The translations under genes and the position numbers were made by a program. From contig NZ_MDDP01000004.1 in assembly GCF_001999725.1 (NCBI RefSeq), positions 1-64,000 of the forward strand: 64,000 bases of DNA, written 5' to 3'. Within the stretch, counting starts at the first letter, position 1. The number at the start of each line of letters is the position of its first letter. Positions 8,472 through 17,445 of the stretch are shown piece by piece. The DNA is from Cellulophaga omnivescoria (lineage in GTDB: Bacteria; Bacteroidota; Bacteroidia; Flavobacteriales; Flavobacteriaceae). Below the pieces are notes generated by a model that searched no databases, was not told where the DNA came from, and saw only the letters and a list, made by a program, of their open reading frames with translations.

Positions 8472-9455
8472 ATGAAAGCAATGCTTATAAACAACTACGG
8501 AGAAAACGGAAATTTCGAAGTATCAGAAATTGAAAAACCAGCAGTAAAAGCAAATCACGTATTGGTAAAAATAGCGGCATCTAGTGTAAATACAATTGAC
8601 ACTATGATCAAAAATATGGGAACCGATTTACCATTATCACCAGCTACACCAGCCTTATTAGGTATGGATTTCTCAGGAACTGTAGAATCGGTTGGCGATG
8701 GCGTAGAAGGTTTCAAAGTAGGTGATGAAGTATACGGTTGCGCTGGCGGATTAGCCGATTTACCAGGAACCTTAACGGAATATATTGTAGCGGATAGCAA
8801 CCTTGTAGCGCACAAACCAAAAGGCTTAACTATGCGCGAAACTGCAGCCTTACCATTAGTAGCTATTACAGCTTACGAAGGTTTAACAAGAGCAGGCGTA
8901 AAAGCAGGTCAGAAAGTATTGGTACACGGTGGTTCCGGTGGTGTTGGTCATTTAGCGGTGCAGTTGGCAAAGTATTTTGGAGCAGAAGTTTTTGCAACTG
9001 GCACTGGTGATAATCAAAAAGCTATTGTTGAAAAATTTGGTGCAACTTTTATCGATTTTAAAACTGAAAAAGTAGCAGATTACACAGCAAAATATACCGA
9101 TGGTGGTTTTAATGTGGTTTTTGACACTGTTGGTGGTGCAAACCTGACCAATTCTATTGAAGCGGTTGCCTTAAACGGACATATTTCTACTACGGTTTCG
9201 TTGTGTGAGTTAGACTTAACCCCATTGCATTTTAAAGGAGCATCATTACACGTGGTATTTATGCTAATACCAATGTTGTACAATTTTAAAAAAGAGGAAC
9301 ACGGTACTATTTTAGAGCGTTTAGCTGAAATTTCTAATGAAGGACATTTAACGCCAATAGTAGATGAAAACAAGTTTTCGTTAGAAGAAGTTGGTGATGC
9401 TTACGCACATTTACAAAGCGGAAAAGCTATTGGTAAAATAGTAGTTGAGAACTAA
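8472..9455 (+). CDS. NADP-dependent quinone-oxidoreductase-like MDR protein
   Basis: 327 residues. GroES-like N-terminus (VNTIDTMIKNMGTDLPLSPATPALLGMDFSGTVESVGDG), nucleotide motif VLVHGGSGGVGHLAVQLAKYFG at about residue 145, and FDTVGGANLTNSIEAVA. No catalytic zinc ligands, so a zeta-crystallin/Qor-type reductase of quinones or enones. It is 39 bases after the crotonase gene, probably one transcript ending at the terminator at 9504. It is not a close copy of the reductase at 4604 but plays the same general role. Confidence 0.88.
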   Translation: MKAMLINNYGENGNFEVSEIEKPAVKANHVLVKIAASSVNTIDTMIKNMGTDLPLSPATPALLGMDFSGTVESVGDGVEGFKVGDEVYGCAGGLADLPGTLTEYIVADSNLVAHKPKGLTMRETAALPLVAITAYEGLTRAGVKAGQKVLVHGGSGGVGHLAVQLAKYFGAEVFATGTGDNQKAIVEKFGATFIDFKTEKVADYTAKYTDGGFNVVFDTVGGANLTNSIEAVALNGHISTTVSLCELDLTPLHFKGASLHVVFMLIPMLYNFKKEEHGTILERLAEISNEGHLTPIVDENKFSLEEVGDAYAHLQSGKAIGKIVVEN

Positions 9456-9503
9456 AAACAAATAAGGATTTGCAATGTATCCTTATGGTTGATCAATAGT
9501 GTT

Positions 9504-9529
9504 AAATGCCTCTTTTTAGAGGCATTTTT
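9504..9529 (+). terminator. Terminator after the second MDR reductase
   Basis: Stem AAATGCCTC / GAGGCATTT (9504-9512, 9519-9527) followed by T residues. Confidence 0.85.
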
Positions 9530-9553
9530 CATTTAACACATAGCAAAACCTTG

Positions 9554-9614
9554 TTTTTTACTAAAACCTCCATTTTTACTACCAAAGTCAAACAGGGGTC
9601 TGTGCTTAATTTTG
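9554..9614 (+). promoter_or_regulatory. Candidate AraC(2) operator and promoter before the 2OG oxygenase gene
   Basis: TTTTTTACTAAAA at 9554-9566 is an exact copy of the box at 7481; a weaker second half ATTTTTACT follows at 9572-9580. The -7 box TAATTTTG is at 9607-9614, again 53 bp from the start of the 13-mer. The second repeat is spaced by 18 rather than 21 bp, which is odd. Confidence 0.55.
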
Positions 9615-9660
9615 TTGTAGATAAAAACAATAGCAGTAGCTATACTTAAAACATATAATT

Positions 9661-10623
9661 ATGAAAACAATAGAACATACAAATGCACTTGCTGAAGCTC
9701 GTGCTTTAGAAGTACCATCACGAGAATTATCATTAAGACGCGATCCATCTGTTTCTCAATTTTGGAATGAAAACCGTAAATTGTTAGAAGCTGCTTGGGC
9801 AGAATGGGAAATAGAAAACAAAGACGATTTACTAGTTCCTGACGAAACTTTGCTAGACCCGCGTTTACGTAAAGCCATTAAAGACGCTTGGGAAAATCCT
9901 GAAAAAGAATCTGCTGTTGCCGATTTATGGGAAGAAGTTATACCTGGTGTTTATGTAGCACAGTTTTTTGATGTAGATCGCTTAGCGGATTTTCGCAACT
10001 ACTTAGAAGCTGTGGCAAACTCAAGAGTACCAAAACGTGCGCCTTACGGTATACAGTTAAACCGATATGGAATGATGCTAGACCCTCGTTCTGAAGGGCA
10101 TTTGGCAGCACCTAATTTTCAGGCATTTTATAATGATATGATGGACCGTTTTATGCGTCCTATAGCGCGCTTGTTATTGGGAACTTACGATTATGACAAT
10201 CAGACTTTTGGATTTTCAATACAGTACAACCCAGATAAGGATAAGGATTTACACGCACATACCGATGCTTCTGCGGCTACCTTGAATATCAACATTAACT
10301 TACCGGATGAAAAGTTTACAGGATCCGAGGTCGATTTTTATGATAAAGCTTCAGGAAAAACGGTACAAGCTATTTTTGAGCCAGGAAAAGCCATCATCCA
10401 TAGAGGGAATGTGCCACACGCAACACACCCAATTACAAGCGGACAACGTAGTAATTTAGTAGTTTGGCTGTACGGTGACCGTATGCAAATACCACGTGGT
10501 AGTACTAGCAGTTACGGAAATAGTAGCAGTGACACCATTAAAGATGTTACATTGGAAAGTGTTACCCCTCGCCAACGTTGGAGTTTACCTGATGGTCCTA
10601 AGGATACTGTAGCACCATTCTAA
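9661..10623 (+). CDS. 2-oxoglutarate/Fe(II)-dependent oxygenase (OGFOD2/prolyl-hydroxylase-like)
   Basis: 320 residues. The double-stranded beta-helix core shows the iron triad and co-substrate arginine: HTDASAATLNININL (H and D), HRGNVPHATHPI (second His) and SGQRSNLVVWLYGD (Arg for 2-oxoglutarate). This stretch closely resembles the OGFOD2/PKHD-type hydroxylases. The N-terminal 100 residues are helical and charged and not recognised. No signal peptide, so cytoplasmic. It sits alone between two terminators under a promoter that shares the AraC(2) box with the crotonase gene. Substrate unknown; protein, lipid or small molecule all possible. Confidence 0.82.
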   Translation: MKTIEHTNALAEARALEVPSRELSLRRDPSVSQFWNENRKLLEAAWAEWEIENKDDLLVPDETLLDPRLRKAIKDAWENPEKESAVADLWEEVIPGVYVAQFFDVDRLADFRNYLEAVANSRVPKRAPYGIQLNRYGMMLDPRSEGHLAAPNFQAFYNDMMDRFMRPIARLLLGTYDYDNQTFGFSIQYNPDKDKDLHAHTDASAATLNININLPDEKFTGSEVDFYDKASGKTVQAIFEPGKAIIHRGNVPHATHPITSGQRSNLVVWLYGDRMQIPRGSTSSYGNSSSDTIKDVTLESVTPRQRWSLPDGPKDTVAPF

Positions 10624-10667
10624 TTACAGGAAGCGTAGTTTATTATATTAGACAAAAATAAAATTAT

Positions 10668-10697
10668 AAAACTGGCAATAGTTGTATTGCCAGTTTT
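10668..10697 (+). terminator. Terminator after the 2OG oxygenase
   Basis: Perfect 12-bp stem AAAACTGGCAAT / ATTGCCAGTTTT with a loop of six bases. Confidence 0.8.
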
Positions 10698-10717
10698 CAT
10701 CAACATATAAGAATAAA

Positions 10718-11500
10718 ATGAAACATATATTAATAACAGGAAGCACAGACGGTATAGGTAAATTACTAGCCTTGCGTTTGGCTAAAGAAGGGCACTTTGT
10801 AGCCATTCACGGTAGGAGTGATGCTAAATTAGCAGCTACTTTAAAAGAAATAAAACAACAATCTCATAATGAAAATGTTATTGGCTTTTTAGCGGACTTT
10901 TCAGACTTAAGTGCGGTAAAAAAAATGGCTGAAGAAGTTGCAGAAAAAATGCCAGTAATTGATGTTTTGGTCAATAATGCAGGCGTTTTAATGACAAACG
11001 GTACTAGTGGGACTACAGATATACGGTTTGTGGTAAATTACTTTGCACCTTATGCATTAACTAATGGCATATTAGCAAATTTAAAAGCATCGGACGCACC
11101 AAGAATTGTAAATTTAAGTTCCGCCGCGCAATCAACTATAAATATACAAGCGTTAGAAGGCAAAACAGGCTTGGGCGCCAACGAAGCTTATGCGCAAAGC
11201 AAACTGGCATTAACAATGTGGAGTTTTTATTTAGCGGAACAAGAACCTTCAATTACAGTAGTGGCGGTAAATCCAGGTTCCTTATTAAATACCAAAATGG
11301 CTAAAGAAGCGTATGGACAGCATTGGTCATCAGCAGAAAAAGGGGTTGACATTCTGTACAATTTAAGTATGACAGATTTAGCAAAATCAGGTGAATATTT
11401 TGATAATGATAAAGGTTCATATGCCACAGCACACGCAGATGCTTATGACAAAAATAAAATTGAAAAATTAATTGAAGTTACAATGTCTAATTTATTGTAA
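10718..11500 (+). CDS. Short-chain dehydrogenase/reductase
   Basis: 260 residues from the ATG at 10718; an upstream TTG at 10682 falls inside the terminator stem and is rejected. Classical SDR features: glycine-rich TGSTDGIGK near residue 7-15, NNAG motif in VLVNNAGVL, the active-site Ser in IVNLSSAAQ, and Y-x-x-x-K in YAQSKLAL, followed by VNPGSLLNTKM. NAD(P)H-dependent reductase of unknown substrate. It stands between a terminator and the Kef genes; no clear operon partner. Confidence 0.9.
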   Translation: MKHILITGSTDGIGKLLALRLAKEGHFVAIHGRSDAKLAATLKEIKQQSHNENVIGFLADFSDLSAVKKMAEEVAEKMPVIDVLVNNAGVLMTNGTSGTTDIRFVVNYFAPYALTNGILANLKASDAPRIVNLSSAAQSTINIQALEGKTGLGANEAYAQSKLALTMWSFYLAEQEPSITVVAVNPGSLLNTKMAKEAYGQHWSSAEKGVDILYNLSMTDLAKSGEYFDNDKGSYATAHADAYDKNKIEKLIEVTMSNLL

Positions 11501-11597
11501 AATAGTTTATTAATGTTGTTTTTAAAATGAGTTTTTGGTTGATTAAAGCAACTTGAAATTCATTTTTTTGTATCTTATTTTCAACTAAATTCGCAAG

Positions 11598-12191
11598 ATG
11601 AAAAAAATATTAGTTTTGTTTTCTCACCCAAACTTTGAAAAGTCTAGAGCAAATTCTATTTTAATAGATAAAATTAAGGATAAAGAAGGAGTAACTTTTC
11701 ATGATTTGTACGAATGCTATCCGGATTTTAATGTAGATGTAGCGGCAGAAAAAGAACTATTAAATAGTCATGATGTTATTATTTGGCATCATCCTTTGTA
11801 TTGGTATAGTTGTCCGCCTTTAATGAAACAATGGATGGATATGGTTTTAGAATTTGGATGGGCTTATGGTCCAAATGGCAATGCCTTATATGGCAAAAAG
11901 TGTTTAAATGTTATTACTACTGGTGGCACAAGAGCTGTTTATTGTAAAGAAGGCACCAATAGCTTTTCTGTAAATGAATTTTTAAGACCTTTTGAGCAAA
12001 CTGCAAATTTATGTGGTATGTACTATTATCCGCCATTTACGGTTATGGGAACGCACAAAATTGATGAAGAGTCATTACATAACCACGCTCATAAATACAA
12101 TAATTTACTAGATTTACTTAAGCAAGACTTGGCATTAGAAGAAATTACTAAGTTTTCATTTATAAATGATATTCCACAATTAAATACATAA
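11598..12191 (+). CDS. kefG: KefG-like NAD(P)H oxidoreductase, antiporter ancillary subunit
   Basis: 197 residues of flavodoxin fold. FSHPNFEKSRAN at the start, HHPLYWYSCPPLMKQWMDMVLEFGWAYG in the middle and VITTGGTRAVYC later are diagnostic of the KefF/KefG group, which bind and activate Kef K+/H+ antiporters and reduce quinones. It ends three bases before the antiporter gene, a strong sign of complex formation. Confidence 0.88.
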   Translation: MKKILVLFSHPNFEKSRANSILIDKIKDKEGVTFHDLYECYPDFNVDVAAEKELLNSHDVIIWHHPLYWYSCPPLMKQWMDMVLEFGWAYGPNGNALYGKKCLNVITTGGTRAVYCKEGTNSFSVNEFLRPFEQTANLCGMYYYPPFTVMGTHKIDEESLHNHAHKYNNLLDLLKQDLALEEITKFSFINDIPQLNT

Positions 12192-12194
12192 GTT

Positions 12195-14093
12195 ATGACG
12201 GGTAGTATTCTTTTTGAGGCTATTGTTTTTTTACTAGGAGCAATTATATGCGTTTCTATAGCTAAGCGTTTAGGACTAAGCTCTGTGTTAGGTTATTTAT
12301 TTGCTGGGGTATTAATAGGTCCTTATGTTTTGGGTTTTATAGGGCAAGAAGGAGAAGACATATTACATTTTGCAGAGTTTGGAGTTGTAATGATGTTGTT
12401 TTTAATTGGTTTAGAAATTGAGCCTAAAAACTTCTGGAAAATGAGAAAAACTATAGTAGGTATGGGCGGCTTACAAGTTGCCTGTACAATGCTCATTTCT
12501 TATTTTTTATTTTCTCTATTGGGTTTTGAATGGAAAGTAGCACTAACATTTTCAATGGCGGTGGCACTATCTTCTACTGCCATAGCGTTGCAAACTATTA
12601 AAGAAAAAGGACTATTAAACACTACGTTTGGCGCTTCATCTTTTTCCATATTGTTGTTTCAGGATATTATAGTAATTTTTATGTTGGGTGCATTGCCCTT
12701 ACTTGCCAATACATCTAAAACGGCAGTAGAACAAACCTCAGACCACACAAATTTGTTGCAAAATTTACCTTTAGGGCTACAAACGCTAGCAATACTGGGT
12801 TCTGTAGTTGTTATAATTATTGCAGGGAAATATTTAATAGTTCCTATGTTGCGTAAAGTAGCCAAAACAGGAGTTAGAGAATTATTAATAGCAGCGGCCT
12901 TACTAATTGTATTTGGAATTTCTTTTTTAATGGAATTAGTAGGTCTTAGTCCAGCTTTGGGAGCTTTTTTAGGAGGAGTAGTATTATCTAACAGTGAGTT
13001 TAAACACGAGCTAGAAAGCACTTTAGAACCTTTTAAAAATTTACTATTGGGATTGTTTTTTATGGCCGTAGGCGCCTCAATAAATTTTTTAGTTATAGCA
13101 AAAAGTCCGTTTACGGTAGGAGGTATTTTATTAGCGGTTATTGTATTAAAAGCCTTGGTTTTATATGTTACAGCAACAGTTTTTAAACTAAAGTTAAATC
13201 AGAAATTGCAATTAACCTTTACGTTGTCACAAATTGGAGAATTTGCTTTTGTACTGTTATCTTTTGCATTTTCATTACATATTTTAGAACAAAACCAATT
13301 AGATATTATGTTGGTGGTTACTGCATTAACAATGACAGTTACACCAATTATTGGAATGCTTAATGAACGCCTTTTGTTGCCACGTTTAGGAACTAAAGAG
13401 TCTATAAAAAGACCAATGGACCATATTGCTAAATCTCAAAAAATAATATTGGTTGGTTTTGGACATTTTGGCAGTACAATAGGTCGCTTTTTGCGAACGC
13501 ACGGTGTAGAGGCAACCATATTAGACCATGACTCTAACCGTGTAGATTTTTTACGTAAAATGGGTTTTGAAGTTTACTATGGAGACGCTACACGTACAGA
13601 CTTGTTAGAATCTGCCGGAATTGCAGAAGCAAATATTTTAATATGTGCTATGGATAACCCAGATGTTATTAAAAAATTAGCAAAAACGGTAAAAGAAAAT
13701 TATCCACAGGTAAAGCTTATGGTCCGCGCTAAAAATAGATATGCAGCTTATGAGTTTTTAAATATGGAAATAGATCATATTTACAGAGAATCTTTAGAAA
13801 CATCATTAAAATTGGCAAGTGAAGTTCTTAGTCAAATGGGATTTAGGAGGTATACATTGCAAAGACAAATACAAAATTTTATAAAGTATGATGAAGATAG
13901 TTTAAGACGCTTGTCTAAAGAAAAGAAAATAGGGGACGATAGTTATATTTTTAAGGCTAGAAAAGAATTAGAACAGCAAGAAAAATTGCTAGAGCAAGAC
14001 TTTAAAAGAGGTATTGTAGAGTTTGATAATCATTGGGATGCGGAAAAAATAAGAAAATCATTAAATAAAAATGAAATTGTAAAAAATGTATAG
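12195..14093 (+). CDS. Kef-type monovalent cation:proton antiporter (CPA2)
   Basis: 632 residues. About 12 membrane segments fill residues 1-390 (LGLSSVLGYLFAGVLIGPYVLGF, VALSSTAIALQTIKEKGLL, LVGLSPALGAFLGGVVLSNSEFKHELE). An RCK/TrkA-N nucleotide-binding domain follows (KIILVGFGHFGSTIGRFLRTHG, VYYGDATRTDLLESAGI), then a coiled tail of about 80 residues. In Proteobacteria such systems leak K+ and acidify the cytoplasm when glutathione adducts of electrophiles bind; whether glutathione is the signal here is not known. Pairs with kefG and overlaps functionally with the electrophile-handling genes upstream. Confidence 0.88.
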   Translation: MTGSILFEAIVFLLGAIICVSIAKRLGLSSVLGYLFAGVLIGPYVLGFIGQEGEDILHFAEFGVVMMLFLIGLEIEPKNFWKMRKTIVGMGGLQVACTMLISYFLFSLLGFEWKVALTFSMAVALSSTAIALQTIKEKGLLNTTFGASSFSILLFQDIIVIFMLGALPLLANTSKTAVEQTSDHTNLLQNLPLGLQTLAILGSVVVIIIAGKYLIVPMLRKVAKTGVRELLIAAALLIVFGISFLMELVGLSPALGAFLGGVVLSNSEFKHELESTLEPFKNLLLGLFFMAVGASINFLVIAKSPFTVGGILLAVIVLKALVLYVTATVFKLKLNQKLQLTFTLSQIGEFAFVLLSFAFSLHILEQNQLDIMLVVTALTMTVTPIIGMLNERLLLPRLGTKESIKRPMDHIAKSQKIILVGFGHFGSTIGRFLRTHGVEATILDHDSNRVDFLRKMGFEVYYGDATRTDLLESAGIAEANILICAMDNPDVIKKLAKTVKENYPQVKLMVRAKNRYAAYEFLNMEIDHIYRESLETSLKLASEVLSQMGFRRYTLQRQIQNFIKYDEDSLRRLSKEKKIGDDSYIFKARKELEQQEKLLEQDFKRGIVEFDNHWDAEKIRKSLNKNEIVKNV

Positions 14094-14095
14094 TT

Positions 14096-14428
14096 ATGGC
14101 TGTTACAGAAAGTTTTTTAACCTATGTATTAGATCAATTAATATGGGATAATATTGTATCAAAAAAAATGTTTGGTGGTGTTGGTCTTTACTACAATGAG
14201 TTAATGTTTTGTTTGCTGTATGAAGATGTAGTAGCATTAAAAGTAGATGACACAAACATTAAAAAATATGAAGATATAGGAGAAAAACCTATTAAGGTAT
14301 TTAAAAGTAAAACATCAATACCATCATACTACACAGTACCATCACATATTTTAGAGGATAAAAAAGAATTTACAGTTTGGGCTAAGGAAGCCTACCAAAT
14401 ACAATTAAACAAAAATAGCATTAGTTAA
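14096..14428 (+). CDS. TfoX/Sxy N-terminal-domain protein
   Basis: 110 residues. The TfoX_N pattern is clear: VSKKMFGGVGLYYNELMFCLLYEDVVALKVDD followed by a PSYYTVPSHILEDKKEFTVWAKEAY end. In Gammaproteobacteria the full Sxy protein helps activate competence genes; single-domain copies in Bacteroidota have no known role. It starts two bases after the antiporter stop, so it is translated with it. Confidence 0.82.
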   Translation: MAVTESFLTYVLDQLIWDNIVSKKMFGGVGLYYNELMFCLLYEDVVALKVDDTNIKKYEDIGEKPIKVFKSKTSIPSYYTVPSHILEDKKEFTVWAKEAYQIQLNKNSIS

Positions 14429-14432
14429 AAAA

Positions 14433-14466
14433 AAGCAGCCACTACAAAAGTAATAGCTGCTTAGTT
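14433..14466 (+). terminator. Terminator after the Kef operon
   Basis: Stem AAGCAGC / GCTGCTT (14433-14439, 14456-14462) with a long loop and a short T-run; also in position to stop the converging carrageenase transcript. Confidence 0.6.
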
Positions 14467-14483
14467 TATAGCATACTTATAAA

Positions 14484-15962
14484 TTAATTACATGAATTTA
14501 TTGTACCAACTCCTTTGTTACATTTTTTAGCAGTATTGTATTTAACATGTAGTATGTGGCTACTAGGAAAACCTTGTACGTTAGATGTGCTCACATTTAC
14601 ATTGTAATTCCCAAGACTGTTATCTCTTTTTGTATTGTCTATAGTAACGCCTAAAGACGGACCATTAAACTCAAACCCAGATGGTCCTGGCTTACACAAT
14701 TTAGACCATTCTGGGCAAGGCAAGTATGGTAAAAATGCCTGTTTTAACTTAGCGCCTGTATTTTTATAAACCACTTTTACATTTTTTACAGTTGAGTTAG
14801 CAAATTTTCCAGGTTTTATACCGTTAACTGCAGGGTTAGAGTGGTTGTACGCTTTTTCATTAAAATCATTAGCAATTCTAGCTGCCCAAGTTCTTCCGTT
14901 ATTACGTTTGTATACAACTTCTACAGATCCATTACCTAATATACCTTCAATATAATTTTTATATGCTTCACCACTAGCTCTATTTTGTTTGTCAAAAAGT
15001 TCTATAAAACCGTGTTCTACACGTACCGCATAGGCACAACCAATAGCAGTAACACCATCTATAGTTACTTTACCATTTTCCATAAAGTGAGGGGAGAACA
15101 TAACAGGAGTTAGCCCATTTTTATTTTCAATATTGGTAGCAAATATTTTTCTTACGCCTCCTTTTTTAGCTGTTTTCATTGCAAGGTTATCAGTTTCTAA
15201 TCTTAAGGTTACACCACCTGTACAACATAAGTTGTTAAATAATATGTTATCTGCTGCATAAGCTTGTATTAAACCGTAACCAGTATGTGCATTGGTTTGG
15301 TTTATATTTTCTATTATACCATTATGTGGCCAGGCATTGCCAGCTTTATTTGTAAAGCTTATAAGTATAGATGCAAATACCGTTTTTTCATCTTTAATAG
15401 AAAAGTTAGCTATTTTAAAATTATCTACATTACCAACGTCTGCCACAATAATATTTTTAGAAGAGTTACCTCTTACATCAACATTAAATTTACCTCCTTT
15501 ACCAGTAATACTAACATTTTTTATTTTGTCTTCTGTTTTACTAGCAAAGTCAAAAATTCTATGGTTTTTAGCAGGAGTTAAACCTTTTGTAGGGTAAATT
15601 GTTGATCCTTTTTCAATTTGTAGATGTACGTTAGAGCGCATTCTAACCTTATTTAAATAATATTTACCTTTTGGAAGAATGATTACACCACCAGACCCAG
15701 AAATGTCTTTTATAGCTTTGTTTAGTTTTTCTGTGTCATCATTAGCATCTTTATTATTAACATTATAGGCAGTTACTAAATTTACTTTATTACGTAATAC
15801 CGCTGCAGTAGGTGGTTTGTAAAAGTTAGATGCTTGTGCGCTTACCTCTGTAAGTACTTCTGCTTGTTGGGTATTTTCTACTTCTTCAATTTCTTTAGAG
15901 CAACTAATAAGCATTGCTGCCATTGTTACTACATACACATGTTTAATTTTTAGTTTCATCAT
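14484..15962 (-). CDS. cgiA: GH82 iota-carrageenase, lipoprotein
   Basis: 492 residues. It cleaves beta-1,4 bonds of iota-carrageenan with inversion. The right-handed beta-helix matches characterised GH82 enzymes along most of its length: NHRIFDFAS, FKIANFSIKDEKTVFASIL, GYGLIQAYAADNILF, VTLRLETDNLAMK, VMFSPHFMENG, GFIELF and RTWAARI. E256 and D258 in LRLETDN correspond to the catalytic acid and base of the Alteromonas enzyme. The signal peptide ends in a lipobox LISC (C21), so the enzyme is probably surface-anchored, with no type IX tail. Cys-rich C-terminus (CPEWSKLCKPG, KKCNKGVGTINSCN) as in the family. Transcribed alone, away from the Old Yellow Enzyme gene. Confidence 0.9.
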   Translation of the reverse strand: MMKLKIKHVYVVTMAAMLISCSKEIEEVENTQQAEVLTEVSAQASNFYKPPTAAVLRNKVNLVTAYNVNNKDANDDTEKLNKAIKDISGSGGVIILPKGKYYLNKVRMRSNVHLQIEKGSTIYPTKGLTPAKNHRIFDFASKTEDKIKNVSITGKGGKFNVDVRGNSSKNIIVADVGNVDNFKIANFSIKDEKTVFASILISFTNKAGNAWPHNGIIENINQTNAHTGYGLIQAYAADNILFNNLCCTGGVTLRLETDNLAMKTAKKGGVRKIFATNIENKNGLTPVMFSPHFMENGKVTIDGVTAIGCAYAVRVEHGFIELFDKQNRASGEAYKNYIEGILGNGSVEVVYKRNNGRTWAARIANDFNEKAYNHSNPAVNGIKPGKFANSTVKNVKVVYKNTGAKLKQAFLPYLPCPEWSKLCKPGPSGFEFNGPSLGVTIDNTKRDNSLGNYNVNVSTSNVQGFPSSHILHVKYNTAKKCNKGVGTINSCN

Positions 15963-16262
15963 AGTAAAAATTTTAAATTAATATGATGTAATATTAAAAA
16001 GTATATTCTTACATTTGTAGATTTATTTTATTGTTAAACAACATTATTTTAACAATTTTTTATCTGTATTCATATTTTTTAAACTCAATTTTTTTGTGAT
16101 TTATGCAGATTTCTTAGTTGCTAATATGTGTTTAGTGTAAATTTTAACTAAATTTCTAGTGCTAAATTTTGCGTTAAATATATCTTAATTGATGTAGGTC
16201 AATGAAATTGATAGCACACTCTTGTAAATTTGTAGTTCACCTTAATTATAAAATTAAATTAT
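15963..16262. promoter_or_regulatory. Divergent intergenic region, carrageenase / Old Yellow Enzyme
   Basis: 300 bases with no gene. It holds an inverted repeat TTGTTAAA (16031-16038) / TTTAACAA (16048-16055), spacer nine bases, which could be an operator for either gene, and a -7 box TAAATTTG at 16225-16232 facing the reductase gene. Function inferred from position only. Confidence 0.45.
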
Positions 16263-17357
16263 ATGAGTAATCAAAATTTACTAAAACCATATACAAAAAA
16301 TATAGAGCTTAAGAACAGAGTAGTAATGGCACCAATGACTCGTAGTCGTGCTACAAATAAAGAAAAGGCTGCTACAGATGAGCTGCAAGGCCTTTATTAT
16401 GAGCAAAGAGTATCTGCAGGTTTACTAATTACAGAAGGTTCTCAGGTATCAAAAAAAGCAGTAGGTTATATTAATACGCCAGGTATATACTCTGCCGAGC
16501 AAGTAGAAGGCTGGAAAAAAGTAACCAAGAGAGTGCATAATAAAGGAGGGAAAATATTTATTCAGCTTTGGCACGTTGGCCGTATGTCTCATCCAGATTT
16601 TCATAACGGAGAATTACCATTAGCACCATCTGCTATTAATCCTAATGAAAAATCATATACCGAAGAGGGTTTTAAAGATACTGTTACGCCTAAAGCAATG
16701 ACACTATCAGATATTAAACAAACTGTACAAGATTTTAAAAATGCTGCTTTAAATGCAGTACAAGCTGGTTTTGATGGTGTAGAGATACATTCATCTAACG
16801 GTTATTTGTTTCATCAATTTTTTACAGCAACATCTAATACCAGAACTGATGAGTACGGCGGTAGTATAGAAAATAGAGCTCGTTTTTTCTTTGAAGTGTT
16901 AGATGAAATGAAACAAGTAATTCCTCAAGAAAAAATAGGTGTACGTTTTAATCCTTCTTTAAATGGCCTATTTGGTATTACTATGGATGAAGAAACCATA
17001 CCTACGTTTGAATATATTATAAAAAAATTAAATGATTATAATTTAGCGTATGTTCATCTATCAGAACCTTTTACAGATGTGTCTAATATACCATTTGCGG
17101 TTACAGAAATAGCAAAACATTTTAGACCATTGTACAAAGGAACGTTAATGATTAATTCTGGTTTTGATAAAGAATCTGGCAATAAAGTTATAGAAGAAGG
17201 TTATGCAGATTTAGTGGCCTATGGTAAACCATATATATCTAACCCAGATTTGGTAGAACGTTTTAGAGACAATGTGGCACTTGCAGAGTGGGATGAAAGT
17301 ACTTTTTATGTTCCAGGAGAAAAAGGATATACAGATTATGAAAGGGCAACCAAGTAA
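16263..17357 (+). CDS. Old Yellow Enzyme family alkene reductase (NemA-like)
   Basis: 364 residues, FMN-containing TIM barrel reducing activated C=C bonds with NAD(P)H. Seen: the N-terminal NRVVMAPMTRSRATN, the substrate-binding His/Asn pair in EIHSSNGYLFHQF, and the signature SNTRTDEYGGSIENRARF. Starts at the only reasonable ATG, 30 bases after a -7 box. Single gene with its own terminator. The role is probably detoxification of enones or oxylipin-like compounds. Confidence 0.92.
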   Translation: MSNQNLLKPYTKNIELKNRVVMAPMTRSRATNKEKAATDELQGLYYEQRVSAGLLITEGSQVSKKAVGYINTPGIYSAEQVEGWKKVTKRVHNKGGKIFIQLWHVGRMSHPDFHNGELPLAPSAINPNEKSYTEEGFKDTVTPKAMTLSDIKQTVQDFKNAALNAVQAGFDGVEIHSSNGYLFHQFFTATSNTRTDEYGGSIENRARFFFEVLDEMKQVIPQEKIGVRFNPSLNGLFGITMDEETIPTFEYIIKKLNDYNLAYVHLSEPFTDVSNIPFAVTEIAKHFRPLYKGTLMINSGFDKESGNKVIEEGYADLVAYGKPYISNPDLVERFRDNVALAEWDESTFYVPGEKGYTDYERATK

Positions 17358-17372
17358 TTTATAAATATTTAT

Positions 17373-17410
17373 AAAAAAGGGATATTACAATTAAGTAATA
17401 TCCCTTTTTT
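17373..17410 (+). terminator. Terminator after the Old Yellow Enzyme gene
   Basis: 16-bp stem ending in GGGATATTAC / GTAATATCCC with flanking A- and T-runs; loop of six. Confidence 0.9.
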
Positions 17411-17445
17411 AGTTTTAATCGTATTACATTAATTTATAGGCGTAA

